This document shows positions 8,452-17,481 of a stretch of 64,000 nt of DNA, one piece after another. The notes beneath the pieces were generated by a model. The model was not told the DNA's origin. It saw only the letters and a program-made list of their open reading frames with translations, and made no database searches. Both the position numbers and the translations under genes were made by a program. Source of the DNA: DASXMT01 sp963803065 (GTDB lineage Bacteria > Actinomycetota > Acidimicrobiia > Acidimicrobiales > RAAP-2); the NCBI GenBank assembly GCA_963803065.1, contig CAWDKW010000008.1:124001-188000 (forward strand). Direction: 5' to 3'. Positions within the stretch are counted from its first letter, which is position 1; each line of letters opens with the position of its first letter.

Positions 8452-9489
8452 GTGCGCGCACGTGCCCCCGCTTCCTCAGCCAATCTCGGGCCCGGATTCG
8501 ACACCCTCGCCCTCGCCCTCGACCGGTACGTGGAGGTCGAGGTAGAGCCCGCCTCCCGGCTGATCGTCCGGTCCGAGGGGGAAGGTGCCGGGCTCTCCGA
8601 CGATCCGTCGCACCTGGCGGCGCGGGTGGCCATCGATGTGGCCGGGCACGATCACCTGGCCATCACCGTCCGCTCGGAGATCCCCATCGCTCGAGGGCTG
8701 GGCTCGTCGGCGGCACTGGCCGCCGCAGCCGCCGCCGCCGCCGGGGCCAAGGATCCGCTCGCCGTCGCCGCCCAGGTGGAGGGTCATCCCGACAATGCGG
8801 CCGCCTCCGTGGTCGGCGGACTGATCGCGGCGACCATGGTGCGAGGGGGGGTCCGCGTGGTTCGGCTGGCCCTCGACGTCAGCCTGGTGTTCGTGGTCAT
8901 CGTGCCCGACCTGAGCCTGGCCACCAGCAAGGCGCGCCAGGTCCTGCCGACCGAAGTGATGCGGGAGAGCGCCGCCTTCAACCTGGGTCGGCTGGCCTTC
9001 CTGATCGCCGGCCTGGCCGACAGCCGGGTGCTGCTCTCCGAGGCCACCGAGGACCGTCTGCACCAGGACTACCGCAGCCCCCTGTTTCCCGCCGCACCCC
9101 AGCTCCTGGCCGGGCTCTCCCGGGCCGGCGCATTGGCGGTGTGCTGGTCCGGAGCCGGACCGGCCCTGCTCGGGATCTGCAAGGGGTCCGAGGGTGCCGC
9201 GGTGCGGGCGGCGACCCAGGAGGTCATGGCCGAGACACGCGTGCCCGGCGAGGTGCTGTTGCTGCGCGCCGATCTGGAGGGCCTGGTGTTGGACAAGCAC
9301 GGTTCGGGAGACTTCTGGAAGGACCGCAAGCCGACGTGGGTGAGGGACCAGCCCGAAGCGGGCGGCGGACCCGATGGCCTGGTCGGGCGGGGCGACACCA
9401 AGGGTGCGGGCGGCCCGGGAGGCACCCAGGGCACCAGCACCAAGCCGGAGGACGGCAACCAGTTCTACGACTTCGACTCCGACCACTGA
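8452..9489 (+). CDS. thrB: Homoserine kinase
   Basis: ThrB phosphorylates homoserine for threonine synthesis. It is a GHMP kinase: PASSANLGPGFD at the start and the phosphate-binding loop GLGSSAA at 82-88. I chose GTG 8452 because family members begin two or three residues before this first motif and a leaderless-type -10 element ends at 8444; the frame is also open to GTG 8431. The last 60 or so residues, from about 287, are a hydrophilic Gly/Lys/Asp-rich tail not typical of the family. No thrC or hom is adjacent. Total length is 345 residues. Confidence 0.92.
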   Translation: MRARAPASSANLGPGFDTLALALDRYVEVEVEPASRLIVRSEGEGAGLSDDPSHLAARVAIDVAGHDHLAITVRSEIPIARGLGSSAALAAAAAAAAGAKDPLAVAAQVEGHPDNAAASVVGGLIAATMVRGGVRVVRLALDVSLVFVVIVPDLSLATSKARQVLPTEVMRESAAFNLGRLAFLIAGLADSRVLLSEATEDRLHQDYRSPLFPAAPQLLAGLSRAGALAVCWSGAGPALLGICKGSEGAAVRAATQEVMAETRVPGEVLLLRADLEGLVLDKHGSGDFWKDRKPTWVRDQPEAGGGPDGLVGRGDTKGAGGPGGTQGTSTKPEDGNQFYDFDSDH

Positions 9490-9576
9490 TCGGCGGCGGG
9501 CATGATGGCCGGCCACACCGTGGTGGTCGTCGGGCGGTAGCGGCATCGCCGGTCGGAGCGCACTCCTGCCTGGTCC

Positions 9577-9582
9577 TATCCT
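9577..9582 (+). promoter_or_regulatory. -10 element TATCCT for miaB
   Basis: TATCCT ends six bases before ATG 9589, which fits leaderless transcription of miaB. An in-frame TTG at 9583 would sit directly against the -10 element and is less likely to be used. Confidence 0.6.
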
Positions 9583-9588
9583 TTGGGA

Positions 9589-11053
9589 ATGTCCCCCGCC
9601 GACGGCGACGACCCGGTTGCCCCGCCACCCGACCAGGGATCGGCCGGTTTGGCCGCCCGCACCTTCCATATCCGCACCTACGGCTGCCAGATGAACGACC
9701 ACGACTCCGAGCGGCTGGCTGGGCTCCTCACCGCCGATGGCCTGGTGGCCACCGACGACCTCGAGTCGGCCGACGTGGTCGTGCTCAACACCTGTTGCAT
9801 CAGGGAGAACGCGGACAACAAGTTCTACGGCCACCTGGGCAACCTCAAGTCCCTGCGCGAGAGCCGGCCGGACATGCAGATCGCCGTGGGTGGGTGTCTG
9901 GCCCAGATGGAACGCGAGCACATCCAGCAGCGGGCCGGACACGTGGACGTCGTGTTCGGTACCCACAATCTGGGGCGGGCCCCCGCCCTGTTGCGCCGAG
10001 CGGCCGAGTCGGGTCAACTGATGGAGATCCTCGACGAGCCGCTGCCCGAAGCCGATCCGGCCGCGGCCGGGTCGAGCGCCGCCGCGCTGTCCGCCGTCCG
10101 GGACCTTCCCTATGCGGCCTGGGTCACCATCCAGGTCGGCTGCGACAACTCGTGCGCCTTTTGCATCGTGCCCTCGGTCCACGGCGGGGAGGCGTCGCGC
10201 CCCTTCGCCGAGCTCGTCGCTGAGGTCGAGGTCCTGGCCGACCGGGGCGTGTCCGAGGTCACCTTGCTGGGTCAGAACGTCAACTCCTACGGCCGGGACC
10301 TGACCCGGCGACGCCCGCTCTTCGCCGAGCTGCTCCGGTCGGTCGGCGCGGTGGAGGGCATCAGGCGCGTCCGCTTCACCAGCCCGCACCCGAAGGACCT
10401 GCGCCCCGAGACGATCGCGGCGATGGCCGAGACCCCGTCGGTGTGCAACCACCTCCATCTCCCCCTGCAGGCCGGCAGCAACCGCACCCTGACGGCCATG
10501 CGGCGGGGGTACACGGCAGAGCGCTATATGGAACGAGTGGCGGCCGCCCGGTCCGCCGTCCCCGACCTGGCCGTGACCACCGACCTGATCGTGGGGTTTC
10601 CCGGCGAGCAGGACGAGGACTTCGAGTCCACGCTCGAGGTGGCGGCCGAGGCCGAGTACGACAGTGCCTACACGTTCGTCTTCTCGCCGCGACCCGGTAC
10701 CCGCGCCGCGGCCATGGCGGATCGGTTCGTCCCCGACGACGTGGTGGCCGAGCGTTTCGAGCGCCTGCGCGTGGTGGTGGAGCGCTCGGCCCTGGCCAAG
10801 CACCGAGCCCGCGTCGGGCGTGTGGAGGAGGTCCTGGTCGAGGGCCCGTCCAAGCGCGATGCCTCCGTGACCACCGGCCGCACCAGCCAGAACAAGTTGG
10901 TGCACTTCGCGGTGGGCAACCGGTCGGTGGCCGCGGGCTCGTTCGCCACGGTCCGGGTCACCGGGAGCCGCCCCCCACCACCTGGTGGGCGAGCTCGCTG
11001 CGGTGACCGCCCGGCCTCGTCACCGCACCCGCATCCCTGTCGCTTCCGGTTGA
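9589..11053 (+). CDS. miaB: tRNA-2-methylthio-N6-dimethylallyladenosine synthase MiaB, with a frameshift near its 3' end
   Basis: MiaB is a radical-SAM enzyme adding a methylthio group to i6A37 of tRNAs. The N-terminal Fe-S domain begins HIRTYGCQMN, and the radical-SAM cysteines are in CDNSCAFCIVPS. The TRAM domain follows, but near 10971-10976 (a run of six C) the frame leaves the family sequence. One base to the side, the DNA reads PHHLVGELAAVTARPRHRTR and stops at TGA 11051, which I recognise as the normal actinobacterial MiaB end. With five Cs the protein would be intact, about 487 residues. As written, translation runs on into miaA. I favour a homopolymer indel or sequencing error; a real mutation or programmed frameshift is possible. 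Confidence 0.9.
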
Positions 11054-12084
11054 CCCGGCGGCCCGTCGACTCGTCGAGACCCGGATCGGGGCCGGGCCCA
11101 GCCCCGGGCCCCGCTGCCCGCTTCCGTCCGGTCGCCCTGGTCGGCCCCACGGCATCGGGGAAGTCATCTCTGGCCATCGAGGTGGTACGTGCTGCCCGAG
11201 GTTCGGGTTCCCCGATCGAAGCGGTGTCGGTGGACTCGATGGCCGTGTACAAGGGCATGGACATCGGGACGGCGAAGCCATCGGCCGCGGTGCGCGCCGA
11301 GGTGCCCTTCCACCTCCTCGACCTCGTCGATCCCTCCGAGGAATTCACCGTGCAGCAGTTCCAGGCCGCGGCTCGCTCGGCGCTCGACGCCATCGCCGAA
11401 CGGGGCCACCGCGCCCTGCTGGTCGGGGGAACCGGGCTGTACCTCCGCTCGGTCATCGATGACCTCACCTTTCCGGGACGGTTCCCCGACGTCGCTGCGG
11501 GACTGGCCGCCGAGCTCGAAAGGGCGGGACCGGAGGGCAGCTCCGGAGCCCTGCGGGCGGTCATCGGGCTGCACGATCGATTGGCCGCCCTCGACCCGGT
11601 GGCCGCGGCCCGCATGGAGCCCACCAATCGCCGCCGGGTACTCCGGGCCCTGGAGGTGACCCTCGGCTCGGGCCGGCCCTTCTCGGCGTTCGGGCCCGGG
11701 CTCGAGGCGTACCCTCCGACCCGTTTCGCCCTCGTGGGGCTCCCCCTGCCGGGGGACATCGATCGACGGGTGGAGGAACGGTTGGGCGTCCAGATGGAGG
11801 CTGGGTTCCTCGACGAGGTGCGCTCGCTGGCCGGCCGCCCCGGAGGGCTCTCCCGCACCGCTCGCCAGGCGCTCGGCTACCGCGAGCTGCTGTCCCATCT
11901 CGAGGGGGGCGTGCCCCTGGAGGCCGCGCTGTCCGAGGCCGTCCGGCGCACCCGGGCGTTCGCCCGGCGGCAATGGGCCTGGTTCCGGCGGGATCCCCGT
12001 ATCGTATGGGTCGGGGACCACGACCAACTGTCCCGGGTCACCGCGGCCTTCGCCGGCGCCGGTCCCGATCGGATGGGAAACTGA
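11050..12084 (+). CDS. miaA: tRNA dimethylallyltransferase
   Basis: MiaA adds the dimethylallyl group to A37 of tRNAs, making the substrate of MiaB. The P-loop GPTASGKSS follows FRPVALV, and the isoprenyl- and tRNA-binding regions continue to the end. Because of the miaB frameshift this frame is continuous with miaB from 9583, giving an apparent 833-residue fusion. I place the start at TTG 11050, which overlaps the restored miaB stop TGA 11051-11053 as TTGA, the same coupling used elsewhere here. That gives 344 residues with a short Pro/Gly-rich leader before the P-loop. dapF begins 22 bases later. Confidence 0.9.
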   Translation: MTRRPVDSSRPGSGPGPAPGPAARFRPVALVGPTASGKSSLAIEVVRAARGSGSPIEAVSVDSMAVYKGMDIGTAKPSAAVRAEVPFHLLDLVDPSEEFTVQQFQAAARSALDAIAERGHRALLVGGTGLYLRSVIDDLTFPGRFPDVAAGLAAELERAGPEGSSGALRAVIGLHDRLAALDPVAAARMEPTNRRRVLRALEVTLGSGRPFSAFGPGLEAYPPTRFALVGLPLPGDIDRRVEERLGVQMEAGFLDEVRSLAGRPGGLSRTARQALGYRELLSHLEGGVPLEAALSEAVRRTRAFARRQWAWFRRDPRIVWVGDHDQLSRVTAAFAGAGPDRMGN

Positions 12085-12106
12085 GAGCAACCAGCGAGGC
12101 GAGACC

Positions 12107-12934
12107 ATAGCGACGACCCACTTCACCAAGCACCATGGGGCCGGGAACGACTTCCTGGTCATCGTGGACCTGGACGGCCGGCACCCGCTCGGGCCGGCCG
12201 CGGTCCAGACCCTGTGCGACCGCCACCTCGGGGTGGGCGCCGACGGTGTGATCCGGGTGCTCCACGGGCGCCAGGGCGCCGACCTCGGGATGGAGCTGCG
12301 CAACGCCGACGGGCTCGAGGCCGAGATGAGCGGGAATGGCATCCGGTGCCTGGCCCAGGCGGCCGTGGATGCGGGGCTGGTGTCTGCTTCCATCTTCTCG
12401 GTGGCCACCGCGGCCGGGGTCCGGACCGTCGAGTACCACCCCGGTGACCGCCCCGGCCTCGCCTTCGCCTCGGTGGACATGGGCAAGGCCGAGCTCGGGC
12501 CCGACCAGGCCGAAGCCGTGGCCGAGGGTCGGGCCCGCATGGCGGACATGGGCAATCCCCACCTGGTCGTGCTCGGCTCTGATCCGTCGGAGTTGGACGT
12601 ACGCGTGCTCGGCTCCCGGCTCCAGTCCGTCCGTCCCGGCGGGATCAACGTCGAGTTCGTCGCCCTCGGCCCCGGGGCCGACGAGGTCACCATGCGGGTC
12701 TGGGAGCGGGGCGTGGGGGAGACGCTGGCCTGCGGGACCGGCGCCTGCGCCGCCGCCGCCGTTGCCCACAGCTGGGACATGGTGGGCGACGTCGTGACCG
12801 TCCACAGCCCGGGCGGGTCCCTGCGGGTGACGCTCGGTCCGAACGGCGCCTGGTTGGCCGGGCCGACCCAGAAGGTGGCCGACGTCGCCGTCGACCTCGA
12901 TGCGCTGCGCGCGTCGGTGCCGTCGACGCGGTGA
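12107..12934 (+). CDS. dapF: Diaminopimelate epimerase, apparently lacking a canonical start codon
   Basis: DapF converts LL- to meso-diaminopimelate. The N-terminal signature HHGAGNDF and the two catalytic cysteines, in MSGNGIRCLA and LACGTGACAA, are all in one frame. The frame contains no ATG, GTG or TTG between 12002 and GTG 12164, and that GTG lies after the essential GAGNDF motif. The best candidate is ATA 12107, giving ATTHFTKHHGAGNDF after the initiator, 275 residues in all, with AGG/GAG purines at 12095-12102 as a possible ribosome-binding site. A sequencing error is the alternative. The stop overlaps hflX as GTGA. Confidence 0.88.
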   Translation: MATTHFTKHHGAGNDFLVIVDLDGRHPLGPAAVQTLCDRHLGVGADGVIRVLHGRQGADLGMELRNADGLEAEMSGNGIRCLAQAAVDAGLVSASIFSVATAAGVRTVEYHPGDRPGLAFASVDMGKAELGPDQAEAVAEGRARMADMGNPHLVVLGSDPSELDVRVLGSRLQSVRPGGINVEFVALGPGADEVTMRVWERGVGETLACGTGACAAAAVAHSWDMVGDVVTVHSPGGSLRVTLGPNGAWLAGPTQKVADVAVDLDALRASVPSTR

Positions 12935-14241
12935 GCCCCACCCAGTCGGCTTTCACCGACACCCTGATCTCCCGGACGGTCCGGGAGCGGATCGTCCTCG
13001 TGGGGGTGACCTTCCCCCACGGCTCGGCCACGGCCACCGGCGCGGGGTTGGACGAGCTCGCCCTCCTGGTCGACACGGCCGGTGCTGACGTCGTCGAGCG
13101 GATCGTCCAGCGACGGGATCATCCCGACCCGGCCACCTATGTGGGCAAGGGCAAAGCGGAGGAGCTGCTCAGCGTATGCCTGGCCGTGGACGCCGACACG
13201 GTGGTCTTCGACGACGAGCTCAGCCCGGCCCAGCAACGGAACCTGGAGAAGATCCTGGGCCGGACGGCCATCGATCGCACCGCGGTGATCCTGGACATCT
13301 TCGCCCAGAATGCCCGCACCCCCGAGGGCAAGGCCCAGGTCGAGCTGGCCCTGCTGCGCTACCGGTTGCCCCGGCTGCGGGGTCGGGGCATGTCGCTCAG
13401 CCAGCAGGCCGGCGGGATCGGCACCCGGGGCCCCGGCGAGACTCAGCTCGAGGTGGACCGCCGACGCCTGGTCCGCCGCATGACCAGGCTCGAGGCCGAC
13501 CTGCGACGGCTCGATGCCACCCGGCGCACCCAGCGTCGGACCCGCGGGCGGTCGCGGCACCGCACGGTCTCGCTGGTCGGCTACACCAATGCGGGAAAGT
13601 CGACCCTGTTGAACCGGCTCTGCGATGCCGATGTCCTGGTCGAGAACCGCCTGTTCTCCACCCTGGACCCGCGGACCCGGCAGCTGGCCCTGCCCGGAGG
13701 GGAGACCGTACTGCTCACCGACACGGTCGGCTTCGTGCGGAAGCTGCCCCACCAGGTCGTCGAAGCCTTCCGCTCCACCTTGGAAGTGGTGTCGGAGTCG
13801 GACCTCATCGTCCACGTGGTCGACGGGTCGGCACCCGACCCCGAGGGGCAGATCACCGCGGTGCGGGCAGTGCTGGCCGAGATCGGCGCCGACGGCCTCC
13901 CCGAGATGCTGGTGGTGAACAAGGTGGACACGCTGGAGTCGGCCGGTGCCGAGGCGACCGAGGACGTCGGCCGGCTGCTGGCCGCCCACGAGGGCTCCGG
14001 TGCCGTGTCGGCCCGGACCGGCGAGGGCATCCCCGGGATGCTGACCGCCATGGGGGACCGGCTCCGGTCCGCCGACCGCGTCGTCGAGCTGGTGATCCCC
14101 TGGGCCCGGGGCGACGTGCTGGCCGCCGTCCACCGCGAGGGTGAGATCGTCGGTGAAGAGGCCGGGGTGGAGACGACCCGGATCCAGGTGGTGCTGGACG
14201 AGGTCGGAAAGGCCCGGTTCTCGGAGTTCGTCGCCTCGTGA
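12931..14241 (+). CDS. hflX: Ribosome-associated GTPase HflX
   Basis: HflX is a GTPase that splits or rescues stalled 70S ribosomes. The N-terminal HflX domain with the YVGKGKAEEL segment is followed by the G domain: G1 GYTNAGKST at 217-225, G3 DTVGFVRKLP and G4 NKVD. Length is 436 residues. The start GTG 12931 overlaps the dapF stop by four bases (GTGA), and its own stop overlaps dapC the same way. Its place between dapF and dapC implies co-translation with the lysine pathway genes. Confidence 0.95.
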   Translation: MSPTQSAFTDTLISRTVRERIVLVGVTFPHGSATATGAGLDELALLVDTAGADVVERIVQRRDHPDPATYVGKGKAEELLSVCLAVDADTVVFDDELSPAQQRNLEKILGRTAIDRTAVILDIFAQNARTPEGKAQVELALLRYRLPRLRGRGMSLSQQAGGIGTRGPGETQLEVDRRRLVRRMTRLEADLRRLDATRRTQRRTRGRSRHRTVSLVGYTNAGKSTLLNRLCDADVLVENRLFSTLDPRTRQLALPGGETVLLTDTVGFVRKLPHQVVEAFRSTLEVVSESDLIVHVVDGSAPDPEGQITAVRAVLAEIGADGLPEMLVVNKVDTLESAGAEATEDVGRLLAAHEGSGAVSARTGEGIPGMLTAMGDRLRSADRVVELVIPWARGDVLAAVHREGEIVGEEAGVETTRIQVVLDEVGKARFSEFVAS

Positions 14242-15449
14242 CGACCATGCCCGATCCGACGGCCACCGGTCCGCGGCCGGGCTTCGTCCCGCCGCCGTAC
14301 CCCTATGACCGGCTGGACGCGGTGCGGGCGATGGCCGTCGACCGCTTCGGGGCGACGGCCGACTCCTCGGGCTCGGTCGGCCCGGGCGGTGTCGTCGACT
14401 GTTCAATCGGGACACCGTTCGACCCGCCTCCCCCCTTCGTGGTCGAAGCGCTCGACAGGTCGGGGTCCGAGCGCGGCTATCCAGCCTCGATCGGGAGCCA
14501 CGCCTACCGCCGAGCGGCCGCCGACTGGCTCCATCGTCGGTTCGGGGCCGAGGTCGACCCCGACGGCGAACTGGCCGCCTGCATGGGCACGAAGGAGTTG
14601 GTGGCCTCGACCCCCCAGTACCTCCGCCTCCGCACGCCCGAGCGCGACACGGTCTTGTACCCGGCCATCTCCTATCCCACCTACGCCATGGGCGCGGTGC
14701 TGGGGGGATGCCGGGCGGTGCCGGTGGGCGAGTTGCCCGGCGGCGGCCTCGACCTCGCCTCGGTCGAGCCGGCCGACGTGGCCCGCTCGCTCATGGTGTG
14801 GGTCAACTCCCCTTCCAACCCGACCGGGCTGTTGACCGATCTGGGGGCGGCGGCGGCGTGGGGGCGCGCCCGGGGGATCCCCGTGTTCTCCGACGAGTGC
14901 TATGCCGAGTTCACCTGGGACGGCGCCCCCCGCTCGGTCCTCAGCCACGGGCTGGGCGGCGTGGTGGCCGTGCACTCACTGTCCAAGCGGTCGAACCTGG
15001 CCGGCCTGCGGGCCGGGTTCTTCGCCGGCGATCGTGAGCTGGTCGAGTACCTGTCGGTCGTGCGCCGCCACGCCGGCCTCATGGTGCCCGGACCGGTGCA
15101 GGCCGCCGCCGCCCTGGCCCTCGACGACGACACGCACGTCGACGAGCAGCGTGACCGCTACCGTCGCCGGCTGGCCTTCCTGGCCGGTGCGCTCAGCCGA
15201 TGGGGGTTGCCGGTGGCGACGCCGGCCGGCGGGTTCTACCTGTGGGCGCCGGTGCCGGCGGGCTTCGCCGGCGGCGGTTGGGGCCTGGCCCGGGCATTGG
15301 CCGGTGCCGGCGGTCTCCTGGTCAGCCCGGGGGACCTCTACGGCGATGAGGGCGCCGGGTTCGTCCGCATCGCCGTGGTGCAACCGATGGAGCGGCTCGA
15401 GGCCGTGGCCGACCGGCTGTCGCGATCGTCGCTCGAGGCTGCGCGTTAA
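14238..15449 (+). CDS. dapC: N-succinyldiaminopimelate aminotransferase
   Basis: This PLP aminotransferase of fold type I is placed as DapC by its position between dapF and dapD; family resemblance alone would allow other class I/II aminotransferases. PLP contacts are visible: Asn194 in SPSNPTG, Asp219 and Tyr222 in SDECYAEF, and the Schiff-base Lys250 in HSLSKRSNLAG. The start GTG 14238 overlaps the hflX stop (GTGA); ATG 14247 is an alternative. Length is 403 residues. The TAA stop is part of the -10 element proposed for dapD. Confidence 0.92.
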   Translation: MTTMPDPTATGPRPGFVPPPYPYDRLDAVRAMAVDRFGATADSSGSVGPGGVVDCSIGTPFDPPPPFVVEALDRSGSERGYPASIGSHAYRRAAADWLHRRFGAEVDPDGELAACMGTKELVASTPQYLRLRTPERDTVLYPAISYPTYAMGAVLGGCRAVPVGELPGGGLDLASVEPADVARSLMVWVNSPSNPTGLLTDLGAAAAWGRARGIPVFSDECYAEFTWDGAPRSVLSHGLGGVVAVHSLSKRSNLAGLRAGFFAGDRELVEYLSVVRRHAGLMVPGPVQAAAALALDDDTHVDEQRDRYRRRLAFLAGALSRWGLPVATPAGGFYLWAPVPAGFAGGGWGLARALAGAGGLLVSPGDLYGDEGAGFVRIAVVQPMERLEAVADRLSRSSLEAAR

Positions 15450-15452
15450 CGT
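15447..15452 (+). promoter_or_regulatory. -10 element TAACGT for dapD, overlapping the dapC stop
   Basis: TAACGT includes the TAA stop of dapC and ends seven bases before ATG 15460. It would give dapD a separate leaderless transcript in addition to read-through from dapC. Confidence 0.5.
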
Positions 15453-15459
15453 CGAGCGG

Positions 15460-16287
15460 ATGGCAGACCTGCAAGCACGGATAGAAGAGCTGTGGCCCCG
15501 AGCGTCCGAGCTGGTCCCAGGGGACGCTGAGGCACTGGCCACGGTCACCGAGGCGATCGACTTGCTCGACGGCGGCGCCGCCCGCGTGGCCGAGATCGAT
15601 CCGGCCACCGACGAGGTGGTCGTCCACCAATGGCTGAAGCAGGCCATCCTGTTGCTGTTTCGATTGCGGTCAATGGAGACGATCGAGGTGGGGCCGTTCG
15701 AATACGCCGACAAGCTCCCCCTCAAGGGTTCATACGCCGCAGCCGGCGTCCGGGTGGTGCCCGGAGCGTCGGCCCGATGGGGGTCGTTCCTGGACAGCGG
15801 GGTGGTCTGCATGCCCAGCTACGTGAACATCGGCGCCCGGGTGGGGAGCGGGACCATGGTCGACACCTGGGCCACGGTCGGGTCCTGCGCCCAGATCGGG
15901 GAGCAGGTCCATCTCTCCGGCGGGGTGGGCATCGGGGGCGTGCTCGAGCCAGCCCAGGCTGCGCCGGTGATCATCGAGGACGAGGTCATGATCGGCAGCC
16001 GGTGCATGATCACCCAGGGGGCACGGGTGGGCCGAGGCTCGGTCGTGGGCGAGGGCGTCATCCTCAACCCTTCCATCCCGGTCATCGACGCAGAGACCGG
16101 CGAGGAGTTGAGCCGGGGCCACGTGCCGCCCTGGTCGGTGGCCGTCCAGGCCTCGCGGCGCCGGGAGTACCCCGGGGGCGAGTTCTTCCTTCCCTGCGTG
16201 CTGGTGATCAAGCGACTCACCGAGGGGCAGCGCCACGACAAGGCCCAGTTGAACCAGGTCCTTCGTGAGCACGGCGTGTCCACTTGA
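15460..16287 (+). CDS. dapD: 2,3,4,5-tetrahydropyridine-2,6-dicarboxylate N-succinyltransferase
   Basis: DapD transfers succinyl from succinyl-CoA to tetrahydrodipicolinate. The 275 residues contain an N-terminal helical part followed by hexapeptide repeats of a left-handed beta-helix, for example VNIGARVGSGTMVDTWATVG and later IGSRCMITQGARVG. ATG 15460 gives MADLQARIEELWPRA; the frame stays open far upstream inside dapC, but that is an out-of-frame shadow. Together with DapC and DapE this shows that the organism uses the succinylase branch for diaminopimelate. Confidence 0.95.
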   Translation: MADLQARIEELWPRASELVPGDAEALATVTEAIDLLDGGAARVAEIDPATDEVVVHQWLKQAILLLFRLRSMETIEVGPFEYADKLPLKGSYAAAGVRVVPGASARWGSFLDSGVVCMPSYVNIGARVGSGTMVDTWATVGSCAQIGEQVHLSGGVGIGGVLEPAQAAPVIIEDEVMIGSRCMITQGARVGRGSVVGEGVILNPSIPVIDAETGEELSRGHVPPWSVAVQASRRREYPGGEFFLPCVLVIKRLTEGQRHDKAQLNQVLREHGVST

Positions 16288-16327
16288 GCCCGGATCACCG
16301 TGTGAGCCGGCGAGCGAGCGTCGTCAG

Positions 16328-17407
16328 GTGAGCCTGGCCGGGCCGGCACCCGACCTCCTCGACCTTGCTGCCGCCCTGGTGGCCATCCCGTCGGAGAGCC
16401 GCTCGGAGGGGGCCATGGCCGACGCTGTCGAGGCCGCCCTGCGGCTCTGCCCCTGGCTCGCTGTCGACCGGATCGGCGACAACGTCGTCGCCCGCACGTC
16501 GCTGGGTCGCCAGCAGCGCCTGATGCTGGCCGGGCACTTGGACACCGTCCCCGGTGCCGGGAACGAGGTGCCGGTAGTGGAGGACGGGGTGCTGCGCGGG
16601 CTGGGCGCCGCCGACATGAAGGGGGGCCTGGCCGTGTTCCTCCAGCTGGCCGGCGCCATCCCCGAGCCAGCCGTGGACGTCACCTGGTGCTTCTATGCCT
16701 GTGAGGAGATCGCCCGGCAATTCAGCGGGCTCGGCCGGCTGTGGGCGGAACGCCCCGACCTGCTCCGGGCCGATGCCGCCATCCTGGGCGAGCCCACTGG
16801 CGGGCTGGTCGAGGCCGGTTGCCAGGGGACCCTGCGGATCACCATCACCGTGGGCGGGTCTCGGGCCCATACGGCACGCCCGTTCATGGGGCGCAATGCC
16901 ATCCACCGGCTGGCCCCCATCCTTCAGGCTGCCCACGAGTACAGGGGGAGACGCCCCGTGCTCGATGGCTGCGAGTACGCCGAGCAGCTGCAGGTGGTCC
17001 ACGTCGAAGGTGGCGTGGCCGGCAATGTGGTTCCCGACGAGGCATCGGTGACCCTCAACCACCGGTTCGCGCCCGACCGGACGAGCGACCAGGCCGTCGA
17101 GGCCGTCCGAGAGCTTCTCGCCCCGTGCCTCGAGCAGGACGACGGCTGGGTGGTCAGCGACGTCCAGCCGGGAGCGCCGCCGGGACTCGAGCATCCGCTC
17201 CTGGCCGCGCTGGTCGAGTCGAGCGGGAACCCGCCCCGCGCCAAGGTGGGTTGGACCGACGTGGCATCGTTCTGGGCGCACGGTATCCCCGCCGCCAACT
17301 TCGGACCCGGCGACCCGCTCCTGGCCCACACCCCCGGCGAGCTCGTCGGGCGCAACGAGCTGGAGCACGCAGCTGCCGTGCTCGGGTCCCTGCTGACTGG
17401 ATCCTGA
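16328..17407 (+). CDS. dapE: Succinyl-diaminopimelate desuccinylase (M20 family)
   Basis: DapE removes succinate to give LL-diaminopimelate, the substrate of DapF. It is a di-zinc M20 hydrolase. From GTG 16328 the metal and catalytic residues are His70 and Asp72 in GHLDTVPGAG, Asp97 in GAADMKGG and the Glu126-Glu127 pair in CEEIARQ. I chose GTG 16328 because MSLAGPAPDLLDLAAALV fits the family start; the frame is open back to GTG 16265, inside dapD. Length from 16328 is 359 residues. Related M20 deacylases are similar, but the dapC-dapD neighbours support DapE. Confidence 0.92.
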   Translation: MSLAGPAPDLLDLAAALVAIPSESRSEGAMADAVEAALRLCPWLAVDRIGDNVVARTSLGRQQRLMLAGHLDTVPGAGNEVPVVEDGVLRGLGAADMKGGLAVFLQLAGAIPEPAVDVTWCFYACEEIARQFSGLGRLWAERPDLLRADAAILGEPTGGLVEAGCQGTLRITITVGGSRAHTARPFMGRNAIHRLAPILQAAHEYRGRRPVLDGCEYAEQLQVVHVEGGVAGNVVPDEASVTLNHRFAPDRTSDQAVEAVRELLAPCLEQDDGWVVSDVQPGAPPGLEHPLLAALVESSGNPPRAKVGWTDVASFWAHGIPAANFGPGDPLLAHTPGELVGRNELEHAAAVLGSLLTGS

Positions 17408-17469
17408 CCGACTGCGTCCTGGTCGCGTCCCGATCCGGGTCGGGACGATTCGAGCCACGGGATGACGGG

Positions 17470-17475
17470 TATGGT
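17470..17475 (+). promoter_or_regulatory. -10 element TATGGT for the aldo/keto reductase
   Basis: TATGGT ends six bases before ATG 17482, so the transcript is expected to be leaderless. The identical hexamer with a seven-base gap precedes the SDR gene at 58663. Confidence 0.6.
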
Positions 17476-17481
17476 CCCAAC

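Noticed and set aside
9583..12084. A genuine MiaB-MiaA bifunctional enzyme.
   Set aside because: The normal MiaB C-terminus exists in the adjacent frame and the linker is frame-shifted sequence, so a one-base indel explains it better.
11164..14415. A 1083-codon open frame on the minus strand opposite miaA-dapF-hflX.
   Set aside because: It is antisense to genes with firm family motifs, has low-complexity composition (Arg, Gly, Pro, His), and long spurious frames are expected at this GC content.
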